From positions 20,526-84,525 of the forward strand of contig JAKOTQ010000003.1 of the NCBI GenBank assembly GCA_029776205.1: a stretch of 64,000 bases of DNA, written 5' to 3'. The stretch comes from Bacillota bacterium (GTDB lineage Bacteria > Bacillota > UBA4882 > UBA8346). The position numbers were made by a program, and so were the translations under genes. Positions 18,364 through 26,471 of the stretch are shown here, piece after piece (within the stretch, counting starts at the first letter, position 1; every line of letters begins with the position of its first letter). The notes below the pieces were generated by a model that worked only from the letters and a program-made list of their open reading frames with translations, did no database searches and was not told the origin of the DNA.

Positions 18364-18918
18364 ACATAACCTCCGTTGAAAGTCATAAATAAATATGACG
18401 TTTATTACGTTTCATCCCATAATGTTACTATAATAATGTTATTATATTATTTCAAAAGATTGAGATCAACTGAAAACCCTAAATTTTATCATTACATATT
18501 ATTAAACTTATCACAAAGTTATCACAAACCTGTCATAACATCGGAATATCGAAGAATTTTTAAAAGCACACAGTTCACAGTAGACAGGGAACGATTTTAC
18601 CAAGAATTTTTGTATTTTTTCCTTTGCCCTTTACACTTTACTCTTTTGAACTGTCAACTGTCCCAACTGCCCCAACTACCCACTGTCAACTATTTTCAAA
18701 GCTTCTGACTCCTGTTTCCTAACTCCTTACTCCCAATCCAATATAATCCCAAAGCCTTTTCCCCGCAAATTGGGCATCCTAACCTGGAACCCAATACCCA
18801 ATACCCAATACCCAATACCTAGCACCCTGCCTCCAGCGCCCAGCACCGACCTATAACCGTGAACTGTGTATTGTGCACTGTGAACCTACCAACTCAATTA
18901 AACCGCAGGGAGTTTATC
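18364..18918. repeat. Long intergenic gap with short-word repeats
   Basis: A 555-base non-coding gap. The first part, next to lysA, is AT-rich and should hold the lysA promoter. From about 18560 it is made of recurring words: AAGCACACAGTTCACAG, CAACTGTCCCAACTGCC, ACTCCTGTTTCCTAACTCC, four tandem copies of ACCCAATACC near 18788-18825, GCACCCTG, and GTGAACTGTGTATTGTGCAC near 18859-18885. The open frame that extends uvsE to 18859 passes through this tract and is not part of the gene. Confidence 0.65.
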
Positions 18919-19875
18919 ATGAAAGTACGTTTAGGTTTTGTTGCGATGACACTCCGGCTGGAAAACTGTTCACCATCTAAAACGATAACCCTGAAAAACA
19001 TCGAAAAAATCTCCGGCTACGAACATCAGATCGGCCGTCTGACATCCATCGCCAAGGAAAACTTGGAAAACACCCTTCGAATCTTAAAGGCCAATCAATA
19101 TGACCATATTCAGATTTATCGTTTCACATCAAAATTGATTCCTTTATGTACTCATCCACAATTCCGAACATGGAATTACTGCGAAGACCTATCCCGGGAA
19201 CTCAAAGCAGTCGGCGATTTCGTCAAAGAACACCGGATGCGGGTCAGTATGCATCCGGATCATTTCACCCTCCTCAATAGCCCAAATCCTGAAGTAGTCG
19301 AGACCTCCATCCGGGATTTGGAATATCATACGAATGTTCTGGAGGCTATGGGATTAGGTACCGATGCTAAACTGGTCCTCCATGTCGGCGGAAAATATAA
19401 CCAACGTTCCGAAGCACTTGAACGGTTTAAAAGCGAATTTCTTCAATTGCCGGAACGGATTAAAAGCCGGATCACCGTTGAAAATGATGACCGTTCATTT
19501 ACTGCAGCCGAAGTATTGAAACTTTGTAGGGACATCAAAGCTCCAATGGTATTTGACCTTCACCATCATCAAGTATTAAATCATGGTGAAGACCTCTCTG
19601 TCATGTGGCCGGAGATCTGTGCCACCTGGGAAAATACCGGCCTTCCGCCCAAAGTCCACCTCTCCAGTCCACGGGATGACCAAAGTCCCCGTTTTCATGC
19701 TGATTTTATCGATGCTGATGCTGCAGTAAACTTTCTGAATATCATCCGCCCCCTGGATAAGGATATAGATATTATGATCGAAGCCAAGCAAAAGGATATG
19801 GCTTTGATCCGACTTTCGGAAGACTTGAAAGCCCGCGGTTTCACCATGAACGGCCTTGCCGAACTCATTTTGTAA
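18919..19875 (+). CDS. uvsE: UV damage endonuclease UvsE
   Basis: A 318-residue TIM-barrel (AP endonuclease 2-like) repair enzyme that nicks DNA 5' to UV photoproducts and some other lesions. Family blocks: RLGFVAMTLRLE at the N-terminus, IQIYRFTSKLIPL, MRVSMHPDHFTLLNSP (metal-binding His), HVGGKYNQ, ENDDRSF and FDLHHHQ. UvsE is found in many spore formers. The ATG at 18919 follows CAGGGAG; the 20 extra upstream codons are repeat-derived. It is the only plus-strand gene before the manganese riboswitch. Confidence 0.93.
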   Translation: MKVRLGFVAMTLRLENCSPSKTITLKNIEKISGYEHQIGRLTSIAKENLENTLRILKANQYDHIQIYRFTSKLIPLCTHPQFRTWNYCEDLSRELKAVGDFVKEHRMRVSMHPDHFTLLNSPNPEVVETSIRDLEYHTNVLEAMGLGTDAKLVLHVGGKYNQRSEALERFKSEFLQLPERIKSRITVENDDRSFTAAEVLKLCRDIKAPMVFDLHHHQVLNHGEDLSVMWPEICATWENTGLPPKVHLSSPRDDQSPRFHADFIDADAAVNFLNIIRPLDKDIDIMIEAKQKDMALIRLSEDLKARGFTMNGLAELIL

Positions 19876-19923
19876 TTTGATCTTGTCATTTTACCAATCT
19901 TTAGATATACTATAAAATGTTGT

Positions 19924-20092
19924 GCAAGGGGGAGTAGTTCCCAGGGTTCCGGTTCCGCCGGTTCCCGGACAGAGTCAACATACTGGCTAAGCTCAAGCTA
20001 AACCTGGCTCTGTCGGCAGTACACCGTCTAAACTTACGGTTACGGCTTAACGAGACCTTTGCGCCTTATTGGCGCATGGTCTCTTTTTTGTT
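19924..20092 (+). promoter_or_regulatory. yybP-ykoY (manganese) riboswitch with terminator
   Basis: Leader of the UPF0016 gene with both conserved manganese-binding loops of the yybP-ykoY family: GGGGGAGTAG near 19928 and GTCAACATACTGGCTA near 19974, followed by CAGTAC near 20017. The 3' part forms a strong hairpin with arms GAGACC and GGTCTC (about 20052-20083) enclosing GCGCC/GGCGC and followed by T6, i.e. an intrinsic terminator. In this family Mn2+ binding promotes readthrough, turning on export when the metal is high. The transporter start codon lies about 100 bases downstream. Confidence 0.93.
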
Positions 20093-20193
20093 AAAATTCG
20101 GCATATGCTTGGCTTGTTTTTTCCCTAAATACTCAATATTCAGTCGTTAGGTTTGTCTTTCAAATATAAATTTCAAAACTAGGAGGAATGTTA

Positions 20194-20868
20194 ATGCAGG
20201 CTTTTTGGCTTTCGATGGTCATGATTTTCCTTGCCGAGCTGGGGGATAAAACGCAACTGGTGGCCCTTACTCTGGCAACACGCTATAACGCCCGAATTGT
20301 ATTATGGGGAATTTTTTGGGCAACCTTTGGCGTACACATTGCCTCCACTGCCATCGGCTGGGTAATGGGGGGAATTCTTCCGACCGACTGGATCAAATTT
20401 TTCGCAGGTTTGGCTTTTATCGCCTTCGGGTTTTGGACGTTGCGTGGAGACAGCCTGGACGATGATGAAGAAGTTAAAACCAAAATCACCTCTCCCTTCT
20501 GGCTCGTCTTCGTCACCTTTTTCCTGGCGGAATTAGGAGACAAGACCATGTTGAGCACCGTTACATTAGCAACCACCCATGCCTTTATCCCGGTTTGGTT
20601 TGGGTCAACACTGGGGATGGTGCTTTCTGACGGATTGGCAATTTGGATCGGTACCATGCTAGGCACGCGACTGCCGGAAAAAACGGTTAAACTGGGAGCG
20701 TCCGTTATCTTCTTCGCTTTTGGAGTATTCAGTATGATCCAAGGCGGACTTCATCTCCCTTCCTGGGTCTGGCTCATCGCTGCCGTCACCTGTATCGCTT
20801 TGGGAATTTTCTTTCTCCGGCCCACTCAGGAAAAAGCGGAATCCACTGAAGAAAGAATGGCGTCTTAA
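20194..20868 (+). CDS. UPF0016/TMEM165-Gdt1 family cation transporter (probable Mn2+ exporter)
   Basis: A 224-residue inner-membrane protein with about six TM segments in two homologous halves. Each half carries the family motif E-x-[15 protein letters not shown] (about 10-20) and [11 protein letters not shown] (about 112-122). A charged cytoplasmic linker ([14 protein letters not shown]) joins the halves. UPF0016 proteins move Mn2+ or Ca2+; control by a manganese riboswitch supports Mn2+ efflux here. The ATG at 20194 is 7 bases after AGGAGG; the ATG at 20188 is too close to it. Confidence 0.9.
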   Translation: MQAFWLSMVMIFLAELGDKTQLVALTLATRYNARIVLWGIFWATFGVHIASTAIGWVMGGILPTDWIKFFAGLAFIAFGFWTLRGDSLDDDEEVKTKITSPFWLVFVTFFLAELGDKTMLSTVTLATTHAFIPVWFGSTLGMVLSDGLAIWIGTMLGTRLPEKTVKLGASVIFFAFGVFSMIQGGLHLPSWVWLIAAVTCIALGIFFLRPTQEKAESTEERMAS

Positions 20869-20913
20869 ATATTTACGAAAAACAGTTTGCCAAAAACGGT
20901 TTCCAATGCAAAA

Positions 20914-20935
20914 CCCTCCCCAAATTTTGGGAGGG
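20914..20935. terminator. Shared terminator between convergent UPF0016 gene and dapA
   Basis: Hairpin with arms CCCTCCC and GGGAGGG around CAAATTTT. It is followed by TCAATTTTT on the plus strand and by TTTT on the minus strand, so it can end transcripts from both sides. Confidence 0.82.
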
Positions 20936-20970
20936 TCAATTTTTGCATCGATTCGTATCGAATCTTTAAG

Positions 20971-21855
20971 TTATCCCATTAATCCCAGATTTCGCAATAC
21001 GCCTTCCAGCATTTCCTTCTCTTGGGGCGTCGCTTCAACCAGCGGCAACCGAAGCCCGCCTACCTTGAAGCCTAATAAGTTACAGGCTGCCTTCACCATA
21101 ATCGGATTCGTATTCGCAAACAAAGCCCGGTTTAACGGCCCTAACTCCATGTTGATCTGAGCCGCTTTCGCCACTTCCCCATGTTCATAGGCTGTTACCA
21201 TCTCATTAATCTTCCGGCCAGCTATGTGTGCAGCCACACTGATAATTCCCACGCCGCCAACGCTCAACACAGGTAACGTCAGAGCATCATCGCCGCTGTA
21301 TACCTGGAGGCTTTTCGGAGCCTGTTCGCAAATTTGGCTGATTTGCCCCAAATTTCCCGAGGCTTCTTTAACCGCTACCACGTTTTCGATCTCAGCCAAC
21401 CGCAGCATCGTCTCTACCGAAATATTAACGCCCGTCCGGCCCGGAATGTTATAAATGATCACCGGCAACGAAGTTGCTTCGGCAATGGCTTTAAAATGTT
21501 GGTACAAGCCTTCCTGGGAGGGTTTATTATAGTACGGAGCCACCAGCATCACTCCGTCAACCCCGGCCCGTTCCGCCTCTTTAGTCAGTTCAATGCTGTC
21601 GAAGGTGTTATAACTTCCAGTTCCTGCAATAACGGTTCCTTTACCCCCGATGGCCTCAACCACCGCTTTAAACAAATTGACTTTCTCGGCTTTGGTCAAC
21701 GTTGGTGATTCTCCAGTGGTACCAGCGACCACCACTCCGTCAGACCCGGAGTCAATTAAACGATTAGCCAGCTCTTGACTCACCTGGTAATTGACAGCCA
21801 GGTTTTGATCAAACGGAGTGACCATCGCCGTAAGCACTTTTCCCAATTTTACCAT
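20971..21855 (-). CDS. dapA: 4-hydroxy-tetrahydrodipicolinate synthase
   Basis: A 294-residue aldolase-type enzyme condensing aspartate semialdehyde with pyruvate, the first committed step to DAP, lysine and, in spores, dipicolinate. Schiff-base Lys163 (VAVKEASG), Tyr135 (IIYNIPGR) and the substrate loop GTTGESPTL (45-53) are visible. The ATG at 21855 follows AAGGAGGAG; the in-frame ATG at 21879 precedes it and is rejected. Last gene of the riboswitch operon, 20 bases after dapG. Confidence 0.95.
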   Translation of the reverse strand: MVKLGKVLTAMVTPFDQNLAVNYQVSQELANRLIDSGSDGVVVAGTTGESPTLTKAEKVNLFKAVVEAIGGKGTVIAGTGSYNTFDSIELTKEAERAGVDGVMLVAPYYNKPSQEGLYQHFKAIAEATSLPVIIYNIPGRTGVNISVETMLRLAEIENVVAVKEASGNLGQISQICEQAPKSLQVYSGDDALTLPVLSVGGVGIISVAAHIAGRKINEMVTAYEHGEVAKAAQINMELGPLNRALFANTNPIMVKAACNLLGFKVGGLRLPLVEATPQEKEMLEGVLRNLGLMG

Positions 21856-21875
21856 CTTTCTCTCCTCCTTAACCA

Positions 21876-23090
21876 TCAATTCAAAAATTGAAAATGTAAT
21901 GCCTGCAATGCCTTTGACATCACTTCCTGCTTGACAAGGCAGGCAATATTCGTATGGGAATCGACCGAATGATAAATAGCTATCTCCGCTTGTCGTAACC
22001 CTTTTACCATCTTAGCCATCACTCCGGGAACGCCTCGCATTCCCGAACCCACAATAGCCACCTTGGCAAAACCCGGTTCAATCGTAACATCCAAACCAGT
22101 GCGACTCAACACCTGTTCGGCCTGGTCCATTCGTTGTTCATCGATGATGAACCGAATTTGATAAGGGGCTACCTGGATCATATCCACACTAATGCCGGAA
22201 TCAGCCATGATTTCAAAAACATTTAAAACCATGCCGTTCTCATTCAAATCATCCTTAGACTGGATCGTAACCAAAGCCATTCCGGCAAGGTGAGCCAAAC
22301 CAGTTACTATTTTATCCCGCCTGATCTCAATGCTTCCGATGGGTGCACCATCAGCAACCAATGTTCCGGGTCCGTCAGCAAAAGTGGAACGTATCCGGAG
22401 GGGTATCCGCCCTTCCATCGCGATCTCTACCGCCCGTGGATGAACCACCTTGGCTCCAAGATGAGCCATTTCACAAAGTTCCTGATAAGTTAAACTATCT
22501 AACGGTTTAGCCTGAGGAACCATTCGGGGATCAGCGGTCATCACCCCGTCCACATCGGTGTAAATTTCAATTACCTCCGCTTTCAACGCAACACCGAGGA
22601 CTGCAGCTGTCGTATCACTACCGCCCCGTCCCAATGTGGTAATCTCTCCGTCGCCGGTCACACCTTGAAAACCAGCGACCACAACAATCTTCCCTTCATC
22701 CAGCAGTTTGAGAATCCTGGCTGGATGTACTTCTTTAATATGGGCATTATTAAAATGATAATCAGTTATGATTCCGGCCTGGGCCCCGGTAAGAGCTACC
22801 GCATCAAGCCCATGGGAACGCAGGGTTTGAACCATGATGACACTGGAAATAATTTCACCACAAGACATCAGCAAATCCAATTCCCGGGGCCGGATTTGTT
22901 TGGAAATCTCGCGGGCCAAACCAATGAGTGTATCTGTGGCATAAGGCTCTCCGACCCGCCCCATAGCCGATACGACAACGACCACCTGTAAGCCTTCATC
23001 AACTGCGTTTTTAATCTTTCTGACAACCTGTTCACGCTTATCTGCTGATGATACCGAAGTTCCCCCGAACTTTTGAACGATAATCCCCAT
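21876..23090 (-). CDS. dapG: Aspartate kinase (DapG-type)
   Basis: A 404-residue aspartokinase that phosphorylates aspartate at the entry of the lysine/DAP pathway. The kinase domain begins QKFGGTSV (6-13) and includes TDVDGVMTADPR; two C-terminal ACT domains (about 265-400) provide feedback control. In B. subtilis, dapG (aspartokinase I, inhibited by meso-DAP) lies between asd and dapA in the spoVF operon; here it sits between dpaB and dapA, with asd missing from the cluster. Feedback ligand not read from sequence. Confidence 0.93.
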   Translation of the reverse strand: MGIIVQKFGGTSVSSADKREQVVRKIKNAVDEGLQVVVVVSAMGRVGEPYATDTLIGLAREISKQIRPRELDLLMSCGEIISSVIMVQTLRSHGLDAVALTGAQAGIITDYHFNNAHIKEVHPARILKLLDEGKIVVVAGFQGVTGDGEITTLGRGGSDTTAAVLGVALKAEVIEIYTDVDGVMTADPRMVPQAKPLDSLTYQELCEMAHLGAKVVHPRAVEIAMEGRIPLRIRSTFADGPGTLVADGAPIGSIEIRRDKIVTGLAHLAGMALVTIQSKDDLNENGMVLNVFEIMADSGISVDMIQVAPYQIRFIIDEQRMDQAEQVLSRTGLDVTIEPGFAKVAIVGSGMRGVPGVMAKMVKGLRQAEIAIYHSVDSHTNIACLVKQEVMSKALQALHFQFLN

Positions 23091-23110
23091 TGGATTGGCC
23101 TCACTTTCAT

Positions 23111-23719
23111 TCAGTGTGCATCAATGGATGAACGGGTATAACTGATAATTACCGGTTGCAGTTGGCGATGGTTCAGCGCTTCCAAAATCGTCTCCGGTAT
23201 TAATTTCATGTCGGCAACCAATGATGATTGCTTGGTTTCCGGTGCATCCTGGCCAAACGGCACAAAATATATATTTTTACGGTTAAGCAATAATCCAAGA
23301 TTACGCCCATTTCCACTCAACCCGTCATTGGTCGAGATTCCGATCACAACCGGACGGTTGTTGCGTAACTGGGCTTTGCAGGCTAAAGTAACACATGTAT
23401 CGGTAATCCCCAAGGCCAGCTTTGCCAGAGTATTTCCAGTACATGGCGCAACCACCACCACGTCGACCATATTCTTTGGTCCAATCGGTTCCACTTCCAC
23501 CATGGTCGTCATCGGTTGCTTTCCGGTAATCCGGACCAACGCTTCCCGAAGTTCCACCGCTGTTCCAAAACGAGTATCCGTTTCCGCGACTGCAGGTGAG
23601 ATAATCGGGAATATTTCCGCCCCTTCTTGCTGTAATTTTTCAATCACCGGAAGAACCTGATCCATGGTACAATGTGAACCAGTCAATGCAAATCCTATTC
23701 GAATTCCGGAAAAACGCAT
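23111..23719 (-). CDS. dpaB: Dipicolinate synthase subunit B
   Basis: A 202-residue flavoprotein-like subunit (SpoVFB) of dipicolinate synthase, which oxidises dihydrodipicolinate to DPA in the mother cell. It has the flavoprotein Rossmann pattern: GFALTGSHCTMDQVL near the N-terminus, VVVAPCTGNTLAKLA, and PVVIGISTNDGLSGN. ATG 23719 is separated from the dpaA stop codon by one base (TAA-G-ATG) and has GGGGGTGG upstream; a GTG 12 bases earlier is possible but poorer. Confidence 0.93.
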   Translation of the reverse strand: MRFSGIRIGFALTGSHCTMDQVLPVIEKLQQEGAEIFPIISPAVAETDTRFGTAVELREALVRITGKQPMTTMVEVEPIGPKNMVDVVVVAPCTGNTLAKLALGITDTCVTLACKAQLRNNRPVVIGISTNDGLSGNGRNLGLLLNRKNIYFVPFGQDAPETKQSSLVADMKLIPETILEALNHRQLQPVIISYTRSSIDAH

Positions 23720-23720
23720 C

Positions 23721-24614
23721 TTACCGGCCACCCCCTTCAGTTAAAAGTTGTTCCAGGATTTCAGGAATTGCCTTAGCCAAAATGGCTCCGGCAGTTTTGG
23801 GGGCAACCTTTCCCGGAAGTCCGGGCGCTAATATGGCTTTAACACCTAATGTTTCAGCAGCAATAAAATCAGTCCCGCCGGGCGGCGAGGCCAAATCAAT
23901 AATCACCGTATCCCTGGAAACCAAACTCAAGATTCGGTCATCGAGGACCATCACCGGAACCGTATTAATGATCAGATCAACGGCTGACACTGCAGTTGAC
24001 AGTTGGTCATGGAGAACCGTCCTGCATCCCATCTCCCAGGCACGGGCCAGTAAATCGCGACGCCGGGCAGCAACCGTCACCGTTGCTCCCAATGCTTGAA
24101 ACATCCGGGCTACAGTAACTCCAACCCGGCCGAATCCAATCACCAAAACCCGAGATCCATGAATGGTAATGGGTAAATTCTCCATCGCCAGTTGGATAGT
24201 GCCTTCAGCTGTAGGTATGGAATTTAAAATCGCGATTTCATCATTTTCGCCATATTCTTTAACAATGACCCCGGATTCTGCTGCAATACGACGCCATTTT
24301 TCCGTCAAAGATCCGCTGAGCACGATCATTCCGGGCGACCATATGGACGAACAACTTCCGACATCAAGCAACTGGTCAACGGTTCGGCCACGAACCTTTC
24401 CTTGATCATTCATACCGCTGATCGGAAGTATGATTACCTGGACACCGGCAATGGCCTGTTCCAGGTTTTCACAAAAGGTCATCCCTTCACCCGCTTGGGA
24501 TGGATGACCGAAAATTCTTACTTTCGCTCCAAATCCCGCTAAAGCGGCCGCTACCGCAATCTGACGCGAATCTCCGCCAATAACTGCGATCTCTGTATTT
24601 TGAATATGCTTCAC
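23721..24614 (-). CDS. dpaA: Dipicolinate synthase subunit A
   Basis: A 297-residue NAD(P)-binding subunit (SpoVFA), the same length as the B. subtilis protein. It begins with a Rossmann-like IAVIGGDSRQIAVAAAL; a second dinucleotide fold carries VLVIGFGRVGVTVARMF (about 152-168). Makes spore dipicolinic acid from the DapA product. GTG 24614 follows AAAGGGGGG; the ATG at 24635 lies before that site. The gap to dapB (97 bases) is the longest in the operon and could hide a mother-cell promoter, but I do not see a convincing sigma-K pair. Confidence 0.94.
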   Translation of the reverse strand: MKHIQNTEIAVIGGDSRQIAVAAALAGFGAKVRIFGHPSQAGEGMTFCENLEQAIAGVQVIILPISGMNDQGKVRGRTVDQLLDVGSCSSIWSPGMIVLSGSLTEKWRRIAAESGVIVKEYGENDEIAILNSIPTAEGTIQLAMENLPITIHGSRVLVIGFGRVGVTVARMFQALGATVTVAARRRDLLARAWEMGCRTVLHDQLSTAVSAVDLIINTVPVMVLDDRILSLVSRDTVIIDLASPPGGTDFIAAETLGVKAILAPGLPGKVAPKTAGAILAKAIPEILEQLLTEGGGR

Positions 24615-24711
24615 CAGGTTTCCCCCCTTTTTCAAAAACAGGCTAATGTCAGTATATTCGGTGGAAGTTTTTAAGGTGAAGCATCAACCGCTCAGCAGGT
24701 AGGCACTGAGA

Positions 24712-25518
24712 TCACTCGAAAAGAAAATGTTCTAACCCGTAAGTTAGTCCGGGACGACCCATGATTTTTTTGACTGCCAATGCAACACCGGGCATAAAGG
24801 ACTCTCGGCTCAGCGAATCATGGCGGATCGTCAGGATTTGCCCTTCCCCGCCAAAAATAACCTCTTGATGAGCAATTAAACCCGGCAGACGAACACTATG
24901 TAGATGGACACCATTCATTTCTCCGCCACGTACGCCTTTAATCTTCTCTTCACCGACGCAGCGTTCAGCGGCTTCACCCCTGGCGGCCAAGATCATCTCT
25001 GCGGTTTTAATCGAAGTCCCTGAAGGAGCATCCAATTTTCGATCATGATGCAATTCGATGATCTCCACTTGCGAAAAATATTTGGCAGCCATCGCCGCAA
25101 ACCGCATCATCAACAGTGCTCCTACAGCAAAGTTCGGAGCGATCAAGGCATTGGCTCGGTGGGTCTCACAAAGCTTCCGAATCTCTTCCAGATCGTTCTG
25201 GGAAATTCCGGTAGTCCCAACAACCACATGAACTCCGGCGCCAATGGCCGTACGAATATTATCCATCACTGCTGCAGGAGTCGTAAAGTCGACCATGACC
25301 TGAGGACGCCGGTTGGCAATGGCTTCAGTCAAACTGCCTTCAACCAAAATCCCGGTAGCATCGGCACCAACCACTTCGCCAATATCTTTCCCAATTTGGC
25401 CCTGATCCACCGCACCAACCAATTGCAATTGAACATCCTTCAGGACCATCTTCACAACTTCCTGGCCCATCCGGCCGCAACAACCGGAGACCAATACTCG
25501 GATTTTTTCCATCTTCAT
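24712..25518 (-). CDS. dapB: 4-hydroxy-tetrahydrodipicolinate reductase
   Basis: A 268-residue NAD(P)H reductase acting on the DapA product in DAP/lysine synthesis. Nucleotide motif VSGCCGRMGQEV (10-21), GTTG near 100, and the catalytic segment ELHHDRKLDAPSGTS (about 155-170) with His-His and Lys. First structural gene behind the lysine riboswitch. AAGGAG precedes two in-frame ATGs (25518 and 25512); either may be used. Its product and the dpaAB synthase compete for the same branch-point compound. Confidence 0.95.
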   Translation of the reverse strand: MKMEKIRVLVSGCCGRMGQEVVKMVLKDVQLQLVGAVDQGQIGKDIGEVVGADATGILVEGSLTEAIANRRPQVMVDFTTPAAVMDNIRTAIGAGVHVVVGTTGISQNDLEEIRKLCETHRANALIAPNFAVGALLMMRFAAMAAKYFSQVEIIELHHDRKLDAPSGTSIKTAEMILAARGEAAERCVGEEKIKGVRGGEMNGVHLHSVRLPGLIAHQEVIFGGEGQILTIRHDSLSRESFMPGVALAVKKIMGRPGLTYGLEHFLFE

Positions 25519-25534
25519 TCAGCTCCTTATAAAA

Positions 25535-25757
25535 GAAAAAAGATTGGCAATTACCAACCTTCGACTATCGTGTAACCGAAAATCAACCGGCGGCAAGATA
25601 GCTCTCCACCCGAAGGTGACAGTACCGGGATTATTCATCTTCGGTACCAGCCGGAGTCTGGCAAACCCCAACTTCGGCAAAATATCCTTTCATCAGGTTT
25701 CAACAGCCCCGCCGGCCTCCGCCTGACTACTCATCTATTTTGCGCCTCTACTCTACC
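25535..25757 (-). promoter_or_regulatory. Lysine riboswitch (L-box) with intrinsic terminator
   Basis: On the minus strand the dapB leader contains the conserved L-box elements in order: GTAGAGGCGC, GATGAGTAG, GAAAGGAT, GCCGAAG, GGGTTTGCC, GGTACTGTCACC and GGAGAGCTAT (the last near 25597-25606). The leader ends with a terminator hairpin, arms GGTTGG and CCAATC enclosing TAATTG, and a run of T (25535-25562), about 20 bases before dapB. Lysine binding is expected to favour termination, so lysine should repress the whole dap-dpa operon. Confidence 0.93.
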
Positions 25758-25769
25758 CCATCAGAGCCT

Positions 25770-25798
25770 TTCATATACACCATATGAACGCTCTTCAA
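25770..25798 (-). promoter_or_regulatory. Candidate sigma-A promoter of the dap-dpa operon
   Basis: On the minus strand TTGAAG and TATGAA are separated by 17 bases, placing the transcription start a few bases before the L-box. The -10 element is imperfect, so this is a prediction. Confidence 0.5.
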
Positions 25799-25812
25799 CG
25801 TATGAAATTGGA

Positions 25813-25842
25813 TAAAAAAAGAGAAGTTCCAAAACTTCTCTT
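25813..25842 (-). terminator. Terminator downstream of ymxH
   Basis: Minus-strand hairpin with arms GAGAAGTT and AACTTCTC (loop TTGG) followed by seven T. It separates ymxH from the dap-dpa operon promoter. Confidence 0.88.
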
Positions 25843-25892
25843 CCATTTTCCTATAAAACAGCGTTCATGTCAAGTATTCTTTATTCGAACCG

Positions 25893-26135
25893 TTAATTGA
25901 CTTCCGCCTCATCTGTTTCAAATAAAATCAATTCCTGACTGATCTTCCGGATTTGCTTCCAGGGGATAGTACGATGTCCCGTTTCGACGCCGCCCCAGCC
26001 ATGAGTTGTCACGATCAACGCTTCCACCATACCGGTCTCTGTATTAATCAGGAGCTCCCAATCTTTGATCCGTTCCAATCGCTCTCCGCTTTTCAATTCA
26101 ATGACTTCTTTACCTTCCAAATCACTGGCCCGCAC
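25893..26135 (-). CDS. ymxH: PRC-barrel protein YmxH/YlmC family
   Basis: An 80-residue PRC-barrel-like protein: ASDLEGKEVIELKSGERL at the N-terminus, then NTETGMVEALIV and RTIPWKQIRKI. In B. subtilis ymxH lies between the M16 peptidase gene and spoVFA; here it keeps the place just before the dap-dpa operon but is separated from it by a terminator. The start is a GTG at 26135 following GGAGGGG. Function in sporulation is suggested by context; no enzyme motif is present. Confidence 0.88.
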   Translation of the reverse strand: MRASDLEGKEVIELKSGERLERIKDWELLINTETGMVEALIVTTHGWGGVETGHRTIPWKQIRKISQELILFETDEAEVN

Positions 26136-26471
26136 GCCGATCCCCTCCTTATAGAAGGATATGTCACTTCAGCTAATTTTAGAAGAAAGCAGAAGCTTAA
26201 GATTGGTTGACAGTTGACAGCTAGCATGGAACCTAAGCCCAAAATGGTTCCTGTCTCCTAACTCCTCTATGTGCTGTGCACTGCTTACTGCGAACTGTAA
26301 ACCCGAAACAAAAAAATTGTCACCTTTCACCTATGTGAGAAAGAAATTTCCCTTTTTCCCGAACCAAAGTATTCGTCCAAAAATACTATAGTACTGAGGC
26401 ATGAGGCTTAAATCATCTGGACTCACGTCAGAATTTAAGCACTGCACTTCATAGATGAAAGAGGTGGAATT
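26136..26471. repeat. Intergenic gap with short-word repeats
   Basis: A 336-base gap between divergent ymxH and the LysM gene. 26206-26306 is built of the shared words (TTGACAGTTGACAG, TTCCTGTCTCCTAACTCC, GTGCTGTGCACTGC, GCGAACTGTAAACC). Closer to the LysM gene an inverted repeat GCTTAAAT (26406-26413) / ATTTAAGC (26433-26440) could be an operator. AGAGGTGGA precedes the LysM start. Confidence 0.55.

Noticed and set aside
18560..18918. N-terminal extension of uvsE and possible tRNA-like repeats
   Set aside because: The frame consists of short-word repeats without a ribosome site; no cloverleaf can be drawn.
24615..24711. Sigma-K promoter before dpaA
   Set aside because: An AC/ATA-like pair can be picked, but the -10 does not fit CATANNNTA well enough.
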